A stretch of 41,821 nucleotides of DNA from a virus. A program made the position numbers and the translations under genes. Shown here one piece after another: positions 8,396 through 15,559 of this stretch (position 1 is the stretch's first letter; the number at the start of each line of letters is the position of its first letter). Location: positions 1-41,821 of IMG/VR virus record IMGVR_UViG_3300030329_003321, one strand, 5' to 3'. The notes beneath the pieces were generated by a model that was not told where the DNA came from, ran no database searches, and saw only the letters and a program-made list of their open reading frames with translations.

Positions 8396-8539
8396 CTACA
8401 TCATTTCATATTTTCCAAATTTTTTATCATGATCTCTAGTTTTTTGTTGCAAGTCTAATATTTTTTCTAAATTTTTTACTTTCTTTTCTAAACTCTTAAG
8501 TTGTTCCTCCGATTTGGAGGAGAGGTTCTCCTTGGCCAT
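8396..8539 (-). CDS. 47-aa coiled-coil-like small protein
   Basis: This short frame, ATG at 8539 to TAG at 8396, encodes a Lys/Glu/Leu-rich peptide. LKSLEKKVKNLEKILDLQQK has leucines and isoleucines at heptad spacing, so a short coiled coil is likely. It starts inside the 3' end of the 142-aa gene (44-nt overlap in another frame) and ends 9 nt before the gp17 ATG, filling what would otherwise be a gap. The gp17 Shine-Dalgarno lies between its stop and the gp17 start. I recall similar short ORFs just before gp17 in marine T4-like phages. Function unknown; a terminase or gp17-associated role is only a guess from position. Confidence 0.65.
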   Translation of the reverse strand: MAKENLSSKSEEQLKSLEKKVKNLEKILDLQQKTRDHDKKFGKYEMM

Positions 8540-8924
8540 TTTTAGAAACTTGGTAAGACCAGAGCTTAGCACCAGGATACACTTTTCTCACTTGATCCAG
8601 TACTTCTCTGCGTGAAGGTTTTTTGACAGAAGGGAAAAACATTTTTATCATGTACCCTTTTCCTCTCCAGCCAACATAAACATCGATTATATTTCCTATT
8701 TTAGATGGAATGCGAGTGGATTCACTTACACCACCGCCGTTACCACCACCATTAGAGCCGTTTCCATTACCATTACCATTGGTTCCGTTTCCGTTACCAT
8801 TCTTTTTTCCATTGTCATCATCTTGCTCAAGATATCCTCTAGCACCAACATGGTAACCAGTAGGAATTTTTCTACATTTCTTCTTTTGATGACAATAGTA
8901 TTGCCCTGAAGGACAGTTTTTCAT
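8496..8924 (-). CDS. Cys-motif and Asn-Gly-repeat protein, unknown function
   Basis: This is a 142-aa protein in three parts. The N-terminus has cysteines at 4, 11 and 17 (CPSGQYYCHQKKKC) and a GYHVGARGYLE segment, suggesting a small metal-bound or disulfide knuckle. Residues 42-65 are a nearly pure Asn/Gly/Thr/Ser linker. The C-terminal ~60 residues form a basic alpha/beta domain with YVGWRGKGYMIKMFFPSV and VRKVYPGAKLWSY. The layout of two folded ends joined by a flexible linker suggests an adaptor. I do not recognise a named family, though proteins like this occur beside gp17 in cyanophages, from memory. A GATAAATA element lies 23 nt upstream of the start. Confidence 0.8.
   Translation of the reverse strand: MKNCPSGQYYCHQKKKCRKIPTGYHVGARGYLEQDDDNGKKNGNGNGTNGNGNGNGSNGGGNGGGVSESTRIPSKIGNIIDVYVGWRGKGYMIKMFFPSVKKPSRREVLDQVRKVYPGAKLWSYQVSKNGQGEPLLQIGGTT
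8730..8801 (-). repeat. simple repeat coding for an (Asn-Gly)n linker
   Basis: On the plus strand this is an array of CCATTA / CCGTTT-type hexamers (alternating Asn and Gly codons on the minus strand). Both codon choices and the occasional Ser/Thr vary, so the array has diverged. Repeats of this kind can expand or contract by slippage. Confidence 0.75.
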
Positions 8925-8946
8925 AAAATAAACGATTCTACCTTTA

Positions 8947-8954
8947 TATTTATC
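8947..8954 (-). promoter_or_regulatory. late-promoter-like GATAAATA upstream of the 142-aa gene
   Basis: The minus strand reads GATAAATA, 23 nt before the ATG at 8924, in the 35-nt gap after the 651-aa gene. It would give a transcript carrying the 142-aa, 47-aa, gp17, NifU-like and zinc-finger-like genes. Confidence 0.5.
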
Positions 8955-8959
8955 TAAGA

Positions 8960-10915
8960 TTAAGCTTCTAAAGCAGTAAAAATGGATTTAAAAGTTGTAG
9001 AACTAGAAGAAGCAGGGTAACCTAATAACCTTAAAGCTCCGCTACTTATATCAGCTCCAAACGTTGCAATTCCTGTAGGTTGGTTAATAGTACCATATTC
9101 ACTCATATATGCATTAGTTCCATCATGAATAACATTAATGGTAGTTCTATTATAATTGGTTCCTTGAACAATTTGAACTTGATAATTTACAGACCTATAT
9201 GTAGAAGCACTAACTGATATTACAGTCGCTGCAGATGTAGATGTAGTTGTTAAAATTCCACCTTGAATATCTCCACCTATTAATTCTAAATTAGTTGAAG
9301 AAACAGGGTCAAAAGTAAAGTCTCCTGCAGTAGCATCATATCTGAGAAATCTACCATCTCCTAAATTAGAATCATCAACATCACTTAATCCTGTAAGAGT
9401 TGTAGTTCCTGCACTGACAGTAGTAAATTTGAATTTCTTACCCTTATGAACTCCAGTTTGATCTAAATCAACAACAAGTTGCATCCCATCATAAGCACTA
9501 ATATTTGTAGAAATACCACTAATATCATCAAGATATTGTAACTCTACAGCACCACCTCCACCAAATGTGGCTAACTGCTGTTGAACTCTATTAACAAATG
9601 TTGTATAGTGCTTAGATAAATCTTCAACCGTTGCAAACTTTTTATCTAATGGTGTAAGAGGATCAGGTTTACCACCCACAGATTGTTCATAAGTAGGAGG
9701 GTCATTTAAAAGACCTTCACTCAATTCTTCTTGAGTTTCATTTAATTGTTTCTGTGTTTCTTTTAACTCCTCAACAATTTTATAAATTTCAACAATATCA
9801 CTTTTACTGTTTCTATACTGTTTATCTAAATCAAAGAGATTTTTCTTTAAACTCCCAATATTCTCATCATAATCTTTAATTTCAGGAAGACTATGAATCT
9901 CTAATTGTAATTTATTAAGATAATCTTTAAGTTCTCTATTAGAACTACGATACTTTTTATTAGATTCTGAAATCTCATTTTCAATCTTTTGCCTAGTCTC
10001 ATTAAGCTTACTTAATACACTTTTCTTTAATTTTCTATCATCATCTTTAAACTCATTATGATGTGACCAAATTTTATCTACTGCATCTTTTATCTCTTCA
10101 TAGATTTTATCTTTAGTCTTATTTAAATGATCACTTACTTCTTTAATTTCAACTTTTTTCTCAAAATCCTTAGTATCAAGATTTTCTGTTAGATCGTGAA
10201 TATCTGCATCAAATTGAGTTTTAAGATCCGTTAAATGATCTTTTACCTTAACAAAGTCATCATCAATTACACTAAAAGTTTTTCCAATCCATGAAAAATC
10301 AGGGACTTCATTAACCTCATTTACCCATTTTGGGAAAGTAGGAATTTGATCCTTAACATCATCAATAGCCTTACATATTGATTTTATTTCACCATCATAA
10401 TACTTTGGTTCTGGGAGATTTTGAATCTTCTCTTCAATAGCATTTAATTGCTCATCATAGTATTTTACTTCTGGAAGAGTTTGAATCTCTTCTCTTACTA
10501 AATCAATTTGCTTACATATTGCTTGTACTTCTGCGTCATAATATTTTACATCGGGAACTTCGGGAATACTCTCTTTTAATTCTTCTAAGTTCTCAGAAAG
10601 TTCTTGAAGTTCTTTATCATAATATTTAATTTCGGGTATATCAGGGATACTTTCCCTAACATCATTTACCATACGAACCAATTCACCCCATTGAGGTGCT
10701 TTGATTACATCAAAAGTCTCATATTCAGTTGGTGTATAGTCATCTCTCCAATTATCCGTTTTTACTTCTTCTTTTATTTCTTCTTTCTCTATGAAATCTT
10801 CTACAGAGGGTAAATCTTTTTCCTCAGATATAAACTCATCTACTGAGGGTAATCCTTCCGAATTATCTTTATAGTCTTCTATAGACGGCAAATTTTCAAT
10901 GTTGTCTTCCGACAT
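8960..10915 (-). CDS. 651-aa fibre-like virion protein with coiled coil and beta C-terminus
   Basis: The protein has three visible regions. Residues 1-45 hold three acidic LPSxxxF/Y repeats spaced 13 aa (from 9, 22 and 35). Residues ~85-440 are charged and helical, with four KYYD repeats at 97, 124, 151 and 171, each led by Pro-rich turns, then long heptad-like stretches; this is a likely trimeric coiled-coil shaft. From about 460 the protein turns Gly/Thr/Ser-rich and beta, starting after FGGGGAVELQYLDDISG, and ends with a domain containing NVIHDGTNAYMSEYG (about 595-610) that also recurs in the 4065-aa protein. A shaft plus C-terminal beta tip suggests a whisker or fibre. It lies between gp16 and gp17, where T4 has nothing. 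A fibritin-like role cannot be shown from sequence. Confidence 0.85.
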   Translation of the reverse strand: MSEDNIENLPSIEDYKDNSEGLPSVDEFISEEKDLPSVEDFIEKEEIKEEVKTDNWRDDYTPTEYETFDVIKAPQWGELVRMVNDVRESIPDIPEIKYYDKELQELSENLEELKESIPEVPDVKYYDAEVQAICKQIDLVREEIQTLPEVKYYDEQLNAIEEKIQNLPEPKYYDGEIKSICKAIDDVKDQIPTFPKWVNEVNEVPDFSWIGKTFSVIDDDFVKVKDHLTDLKTQFDADIHDLTENLDTKDFEKKVEIKEVSDHLNKTKDKIYEEIKDAVDKIWSHHNEFKDDDRKLKKSVLSKLNETRQKIENEISESNKKYRSSNRELKDYLNKLQLEIHSLPEIKDYDENIGSLKKNLFDLDKQYRNSKSDIVEIYKIVEELKETQKQLNETQEELSEGLLNDPPTYEQSVGGKPDPLTPLDKKFATVEDLSKHYTTFVNRVQQQLATFGGGGAVELQYLDDISGISTNISAYDGMQLVVDLDQTGVHKGKKFKFTTVSAGTTTLTGLSDVDDSNLGDGRFLRYDATAGDFTFDPVSSTNLELIGGDIQGGILTTTSTSAATVISVSASTYRSVNYQVQIVQGTNYNRTTINVIHDGTNAYMSEYGTINQPTGIATFGADISSGALRLLGYPASSSSTTFKSIFTALEA

Positions 10916-10959
10916 GTTATGAGTAGCTTAGGTACTTTGGGATTTCTCTCCCCTTAAGT

Positions 10960-11379
10960 TTATTTATTGTCGTTTGGAAGTCCAGTTTTTATGAGTTTAG
11001 CAAGTTCTGCTGTAGATCCCACAAATAATGCATTATTAACAGTATTGGGGCCTTTTGATTGTTGCTCTTCATTTACATCTTTAAGTTTTTTCTGAAGATC
11101 CATCAACTTATCAGTAGCATCAGAAACACTCTTAATTAACTGCCCTGCTACCTCATATGCTCTCGGCATGTCACTCTCTTGAGCAAGTTCAAGAATTCCG
11201 TCAATTGCTTCTTGTCCTTTTTCAATGATAGAATATAAATTGCCTCTTGTATATTCATAATCTCTAGTTATATCATCTTTAGTAATTGGAGGTTTTTGTA
11301 TTCCAACAGGTTCTTTAACTTCAATAGAATCCACTTCCACTTCTGGAGTAATATTAAAGGCATTATCTAGTTGTTTCAT
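10960..11379 (-). CDS. 16: small terminase subunit gp16
   Basis: This is a 139-aa protein (T4 gp16 is 164 aa), the DNA-recognition and regulatory partner of gp17. After a disordered N-terminal ~35 residues come the helices DDITRDYEYTRGNLYSIIEK and AIDGILELAQESDMPRAYEV, then a long LMDLQKKLKDVNEE coiled coil, and the C-terminal VNNALFVGSTAELAKLIK. This helical pattern with the NNALFVGSTAEL motif is characteristic of T4-type gp16. It starts 2 nt after the gp15 stop, as expected for a coupled gene, and is followed by the 651-aa gene rather than gp17. Confidence 0.9.
   Translation of the reverse strand: MKQLDNAFNITPEVEVDSIEVKEPVGIQKPPITKDDITRDYEYTRGNLYSIIEKGQEAIDGILELAQESDMPRAYEVAGQLIKSVSDATDKLMDLQKKLKDVNEEQQSKGPNTVNNALFVGSTAELAKLIKTGLPNDNK
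10961..10968 (-). promoter_or_regulatory. late-promoter-like AATAAATA upstream of the 651-aa gene
   Basis: The minus strand reads AATAAATA, 46 nt before the ATG at 10915. The gp16 stop codon TAA is part of the motif. Confidence 0.4.
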
Positions 11380-11381
11380 GA

Positions 11382-12392
11382 TTATGTAAAGGATCCATCA
11401 AATCCAAAGTCATCTCCAATTTCTATTAGAGAATTAGTTGTGGCAGTAACTTTATTGACTGCAGCACCAGAAACGTGTGCAGTTGGAGTAGTTCCATCTT
11501 GACCTCTCTTAACAACCAACTTATTACCACTCTTCTTATCAACATAGATGGACTCACTATCAACAATAACATATGTATTAAGTTCAATACCAGATGAATC
11601 ATTAACCTCCATCAAAGTACCCTCAACACCCATATCTTCAGATAGGTTTGTTGTTACATCATTATCATAAGCCTTAGTAGCACGAGGAACAACAGAGTAG
11701 GTGACATCTCTTGTAGGTGTCTTGGTAGTACCACCAACAACGTATCCAATTTTTGCAGATCTGATAAGATCTTTGGATGCAGCAGATGTATCTCCAACAG
11801 GACCAAATAGGTATGTTTTTGCTGTAAATCTAAATGTATAAATTAATGATCTACGAGTTGTAAAATCTCCCTCATAGTCATCTTCCATTGTGATGTTTTC
11901 AATAATAACAGGAATATCTCTCTTCTCTCCAATAGTACTTACAAGGTCAACACTTAAATTATATGAAGGTTGAAAGTATGGTAATATCTGTTCTACAATC
12001 TGAAGCATATCATCATTCAACTTCGTAAATACTGAAAGTTCAAAAGACATGTTATAAGGAACAGGCATATATGTCTTTCTTATAGCCGTTGCAATTCCTA
12101 CTGTGTGTGATTTAAATGTTTGAGTTGTTGTTACTTTCCTTGATCCATCATATTGCAATCCTACAAATTCAAACGACATTCTAGGTAATGTGATTGAAGT
12201 AGGTTTATTAAGATCAGGAGATTGTTGAAGACGTGCTAAAAACTTCTGAGTAGGTCCATATGCAAGAGGAACTCTGATAGTGCTTACAACATTATCATCA
12301 GAATCTTCATGCTGAATTTCTATTCCATTAAAAAGGGTTCCAAACGAAATAATCGTTCTTCTCAATATTTCGTGATAAAAATACTCAAACAT
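11382..12392 (-). CDS. 15: tail completion / sheath terminator protein gp15
   Basis: This is a 336-aa protein (T4 gp15 is 272 aa), which caps the end of the tail tube and sheath and joins the tail to the neck. The conserved body is clear: FYHEILRRTIISFGTLFNGI at the start, IRVPLAYGPTQKFLAR near 40, PYNMSFELSVFTKLNDDMLQ near 112 and DIPVIIENITMEDDYEGDF near 159. The extra length is near the end: residues about 258-316 form a VDSESIYVD...VKRGQDGTTPTAHVSGAAV unit that also occurs in the two giant proteins, before the conserved-looking DDFGFDGSF tail. This looks like an inserted small beta domain. Confidence 0.94.
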   Translation of the reverse strand: MFEYFYHEILRRTIISFGTLFNGIEIQHEDSDDNVVSTIRVPLAYGPTQKFLARLQQSPDLNKPTSITLPRMSFEFVGLQYDGSRKVTTTQTFKSHTVGIATAIRKTYMPVPYNMSFELSVFTKLNDDMLQIVEQILPYFQPSYNLSVDLVSTIGEKRDIPVIIENITMEDDYEGDFTTRRSLIYTFRFTAKTYLFGPVGDTSAASKDLIRSAKIGYVVGGTTKTPTRDVTYSVVPRATKAYDNDVTTNLSEDMGVEGTLMEVNDSSGIELNTYVIVDSESIYVDKKSGNKLVVKRGQDGTTPTAHVSGAAVNKVTATTNSLIEIGDDFGFDGSFT

Positions 12393-12413
12393 TTCTATAA
12401 ACCTATTGTATTA

Positions 12414-12420
12414 TATTTAG
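12414..12420 (-). promoter_or_regulatory. late-promoter-like CTAAATA upstream of gp15
   Basis: The minus strand reads CTAAATA, 22 nt before the gp15 ATG. The TAA is the gp14 stop codon. Confidence 0.4.
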
Positions 12421-13823
12421 GGAGTTCCGAATGGATTGGTCTCACTGAAATCTAAAATAGAATCTGCTTGAGTTTCTATTTCTAAGTTATCAGGATATTC
12501 ACTCACAGTATTATCTAGTTGTTCTGACTTCAATTGATAAGCAGCTCCACTTTCTGATCCAGTAATATCTTCTCCTGCAATAAAGTCTCCTGTAGTGTTA
12601 GATATGACTAATACACCTGTTACAGCATTCCAAGTCTTCACAAGTGCCGTCTTACCACTCTGAGACCCAGTTACAGTCTCATTATCTATAAAGTCTCCTG
12701 TTCCTGCCATGTAAGGAGTTCCAATGGTAATTGTAGGTGCGACAGTATATCCAGCACCAGCATAAGACATGTAAACATTGGAAATGGTTCCTGCAGAACT
12801 TACAACCGCAATAGCAGATGCAGTAGTTCCAATACCAGGTCCACTAATAGTTACAGAAGGTGCGGTAGTATATCCAGAACCACCATCAGTAATCGTAACA
12901 ACACCAACAACATTATCACTGATTCTACTTGTTGCAGCAGCTCCAACACCATCATTGTTACTACTTAATATAACAACTCCAGGATTATCAGTATATCCAA
13001 TACCTGGATTTTGTACATAGATTCCTTGTACCTTAGAACCTATTTCAGATCCATCACAATTAATAATTCCATCAAGAAGAGTTGCAATACCAACCGCTTG
13101 ACCACCTATAGTTGGAGAAGATGAAATCGCTACATTAGGTGCAGCAGTGTATCTTTCACCTCTATCCGTTATAACAAATTGGTTAATACCACCAGTAGTT
13201 ACAACTCCTGCGATTGCTGTTGCAGTGGTTCCTGCGGCCACCAATGTAAGAGTGCGGAGATTAAAGTCTACATCAACTGTATCATCAATATCCTCAATAC
13301 CAGTATCAATAACTTCATCTTCTGGTCTGAATAGTTCACAAGTTAATGTATATACATAATTCTTCTTTAACTGATAAAATGGTTTCTCATGCTCTACAAA
13401 CTTAATCTCAAAAAGTCTATCACCAAATGGGAAATATACTAAATCTCCTTCTCTAGGCCTATCATATATTTCAACATTAGGTAACTCAATATCAGGTAAA
13501 TTTTTTATCAAAGGAGCAATATAATTTTGATATCTTTCTCTTGAAATTGTTACAGTCAATTCTTTATTAGACTGAATACCAAACTTAGAAAGTAATACTG
13601 TATTATCCCCATACCCATCAAAATTTTCTACATATGCCTCGATAGGATAAGAATTATTGAACTTAGATTCAATTACTTCTCTAATAATAGTATTAGTAGT
13701 CGCATACTGACGAGGAAGATAATGAACTTCCACGCCATATATTGTTAATTGTTCATTAATTAAATCTTGTACAAGACCCTGTTCACTCGATGATCCTTGT
13801 AGAAAATAGGGATTTAATGCCAT
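12417..13823 (-). CDS. 14: neck protein gp14 with inserted beta-repeat region
   Basis: This is a 468-aa protein, far longer than T4 gp14 (256 aa), a neck component joining head and tail with gp13. The gp14 core is at residues 1-170 (LINEQLTIYGVEVHYLPRQY, then FGIQSNKELTVTISRERYQN and PREGDLVYFPFGDRLFEIKF) and at the C-terminus (ETQADSILDFSETNPFG). Between them, residues ~190-370 hold four GxGYxxxPxVxI repeats (near 221, 272, 313 and 354). These are followed by two GDFxxxExxTGSxSG repeats (near 376 and 412). The same repeat types occur in the giant baseplate proteins, so this is probably a surface-exposed insertion. It overlaps the gp13 stop by one base. Confidence 0.93.
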   Translation of the reverse strand: MALNPYFLQGSSSEQGLVQDLINEQLTIYGVEVHYLPRQYATTNTIIREVIESKFNNSYPIEAYVENFDGYGDNTVLLSKFGIQSNKELTVTISRERYQNYIAPLIKNLPDIELPNVEIYDRPREGDLVYFPFGDRLFEIKFVEHEKPFYQLKKNYVYTLTCELFRPEDEVIDTGIEDIDDTVDVDFNLRTLTLVAAGTTATAIAGVVTTGGINQFVITDRGERYTAAPNVAISSSPTIGGQAVGIATLLDGIINCDGSEIGSKVQGIYVQNPGIGYTDNPGVVILSSNNDGVGAAATSRISDNVVGVVTITDGGSGYTTAPSVTISGPGIGTTASAIAVVSSAGTISNVYMSYAGAGYTVAPTITIGTPYMAGTGDFIDNETVTGSQSGKTALVKTWNAVTGVLVISNTTGDFIAGEDITGSESGAAYQLKSEQLDNTVSEYPDNLEIETQADSILDFSETNPFGTP

Positions 13824-14671
13824 TATCCTATCATATCTAGAGGTGGTAATTCATAAGTATTGGACATCATCTCTCTTATCACTTCTAGATCTTTCATTCC
13901 ATCTTCATAGATTGCTCTACCATCAAGTTCAACTCCACCAGGAAGTTTTACTCCTTGGAACTTGATTAAGTTTTGACCCCACTGTCTTTTTAAATTAGCT
14001 GTAAAATACTTTTTAAGAAAAGAATCATTATATACTCTGGTATAATCATTTGGATCCAGAGTTCTGAAACAATCCAAAATCAACCAATCACCTACGGTAA
14101 CAGTTTCCCAATCAATATCAAGATACAATCTATCCATTCTCTGATTAAATCTTATTTGCTTTTCTGTCGTCAATAAGTAATCAATATCAGACAAATAAGT
14201 CTTAGTCATTGCATAACTTAAAAGACCATCATATCCAAGGTTAAAAGCAACATCATTTAAAAATAACTGATACTTAACACTAAACATATTGTTAGTAGCA
14301 GTATTAGCACCATCAAAACGGAATACCTTGTAGACACCAATAACAGCAGGTGGTACTTGTAAATAATTACTGTTCTCTTTCCAATCAAACTGAACTGATA
14401 CCCCATCAATAGTGGATGATGCAGTAGTTGTTGTTATTCCCGTAACATTAGATTCACCTGGTCCTTTTCCTCTATCAACATCTTCTTGCGTAAACTGATA
14501 TTTTAAATAGGTTTGTAATACTCCATCAAAATGCCTTTCTTGAAAATATTGAATAGAATCATCCAATATATCCTCTACTTGCTCATCCGCAACATTAATT
14601 TCCAACACAGGGGCTCCTAACTGCCTTTTAGCATAATCTATTAATTGAGATCTGGTTGCTGGTTGTGCCAT
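13823..14671 (-). CDS. 13: neck protein gp13
   Basis: This is a 282-aa protein (T4 gp13 is 309 aa) that binds under the portal after packaging and with gp14 forms the neck. The N-terminal helix SQLIDYAKRQLGAPVLEINV followed by VEDILDDSIQYFQERHFDG is the family signature. Further on are the KVFRFDGANTATNNMFSVKY, YLLTTEKQIRFNQRMDRLYLD and FLKKYFTANLKRQWGQNL segments, and PGGVELDGRAIYEDG near the end. The gene order 13-14-15 and the one-base overlap with gp14 agree with T4. A CTAAATA element lies 23 nt upstream of the ATG. Confidence 0.95.
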   Translation of the reverse strand: MAQPATRSQLIDYAKRQLGAPVLEINVADEQVEDILDDSIQYFQERHFDGVLQTYLKYQFTQEDVDRGKGPGESNVTGITTTTASSTIDGVSVQFDWKENSNYLQVPPAVIGVYKVFRFDGANTATNNMFSVKYQLFLNDVAFNLGYDGLLSYAMTKTYLSDIDYLLTTEKQIRFNQRMDRLYLDIDWETVTVGDWLILDCFRTLDPNDYTRVYNDSFLKKYFTANLKRQWGQNLIKFQGVKLPGGVELDGRAIYEDGMKDLEVIREMMSNTYELPPLDMIG

Positions 14672-14693
14672 GTATTTACTATTCCTGTGAAAT

Positions 14694-14700
14694 TATTTAG
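14694..14700 (-). promoter_or_regulatory. late-promoter-like CTAAATA upstream of gp13
   Basis: The minus strand reads CTAAATA, 23 nt before the gp13 ATG. It includes the TAA stop of the 215-aa gene. Confidence 0.4.
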
Positions 14701-15344
14701 GAAGGTGCGGAAGAGATACCTGCCTTAACTATAATCGAACCCTGAACTAGTCTATAAATCGTAGATGCTGTAGATACCCTACTGAAGGTTACAGCAGTAC
14801 CAGGAAGGATCTGAGACCCCGATGTGAAGGCAGTTCCCACTTCAATGGTATTGCCCGTAGAAACAGTAACCACAGGTACATCTGTAAGTTGATCACTTAT
14901 TGTTACAGAGTCACCAACAGCAACATTAGTAACCTTATTCAAAGTAAATGTTGTTGTACCAATACCCGCAGTGCTTCCTACTGATATAGCAGTTTCTAGT
15001 ACATCTGTAGTATTAGATGAAGAAGCAGAATTTACTAAAATATCATAAACATATCTTCCTCCTGCTAAACTTCTAGTTTGGGTAGAACCCAAAGAAATTT
15101 CTATTTTTCCACCTGCTTCACTAGTGAATCCAACACCAAAAGTAGCAGCCACAATATCAGTAGCACCCACTGCAACACTCTTAATCATCTGAGAAGAACC
15201 ACTATAATCAGTAAAGTTAAAAGCAGTTCCGTTAGGATTAGTTACTGTAAATATATTACTAAAATTAGCACCACCATTAATGGTTAAATTAGACTCATAA
15301 GGAGTTCCTGATGCAACATCAAATGTTATATTTTGATTAGCCAT
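14697..15344 (-). CDS. putative baseplate/tail structural protein (215 aa)
   Basis: This beta-rich protein has no Cys and few charged residues. The N-terminal ~110 residues (GANFSNIFTVTNPNGTAFNF, then GGKIEISLGSTQTRSLAGGRYVYDILV) loosely resemble the N-terminal domain of BppU-type baseplate proteins, where a polar loading region is followed by an LxxGxYxYDI strand. The matching final strand, RLVQGSIIVKAGIS, appears at the end of the protein. The part between (about 110-190) holds VGDSVTISDQ-type beta repeats and looks like an insertion into that domain. It lies between the giant tail genes and gp13, where T4 has fibre and whisker genes. A virion role is likely; the exact role is unknown. Confidence 0.8.
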   Translation of the reverse strand: MANQNITFDVASGTPYESNLTINGGANFSNIFTVTNPNGTAFNFTDYSGSSQMIKSVAVGATDIVAATFGVGFTSEAGGKIEISLGSTQTRSLAGGRYVYDILVNSASSSNTTDVLETAISVGSTAGIGTTTFTLNKVTNVAVGDSVTISDQLTDVPVVTVSTGNTIEVGTAFTSGSQILPGTAVTFSRVSTASTIYRLVQGSIIVKAGISSAPS

Positions 15345-15558
15345 TTACTAACTCCTTGAGTAAAGATTTAATTTCATTAATCTCATTTTTTAAATTATCA
15401 AGATCATCTTTCATATTATCTATTTTATCATTTCCATTATCTCTCATATTTTTTTGAGTGATATATTCATTATATCCACTGGCATTTTGATTGACAATAG
15501 AATTGGTTTTAGGGTCTCTATACAATCCAGTATGACCCTCTACTTTAAGATAAGACAT
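15337..15558 (-). CDS. 73-aa small protein with C-terminal coiled coil
   Basis: The N-terminal half (SYLKVEGHTGLYRDPKTNSI) looks like a small folded or peptide-binding unit, and the C-terminal half (KIDNMKDDLDNLKNEINEIK) has hydrophobics at heptad positions, so a coiled coil is likely. The ATG at 15558 is chosen; a TTG three codons upstream is in frame but lies within the end of the 2498-aa gene. The ATG follows that gene's TAA by one base, and its own end overlaps the 215-aa gene by 8 nt. It is probably a minor virion or assembly protein; small VEGHxxLxRDxxTxAI-type proteins are common in marine T4-like phages, from memory. Confidence 0.8.
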   Translation of the reverse strand: MSYLKVEGHTGLYRDPKTNSIVNQNASGYNEYITQKNMRDNGNDKIDNMKDDLDNLKNEINEIKSLLKELVNG

Positions 15559-15559
15559 T

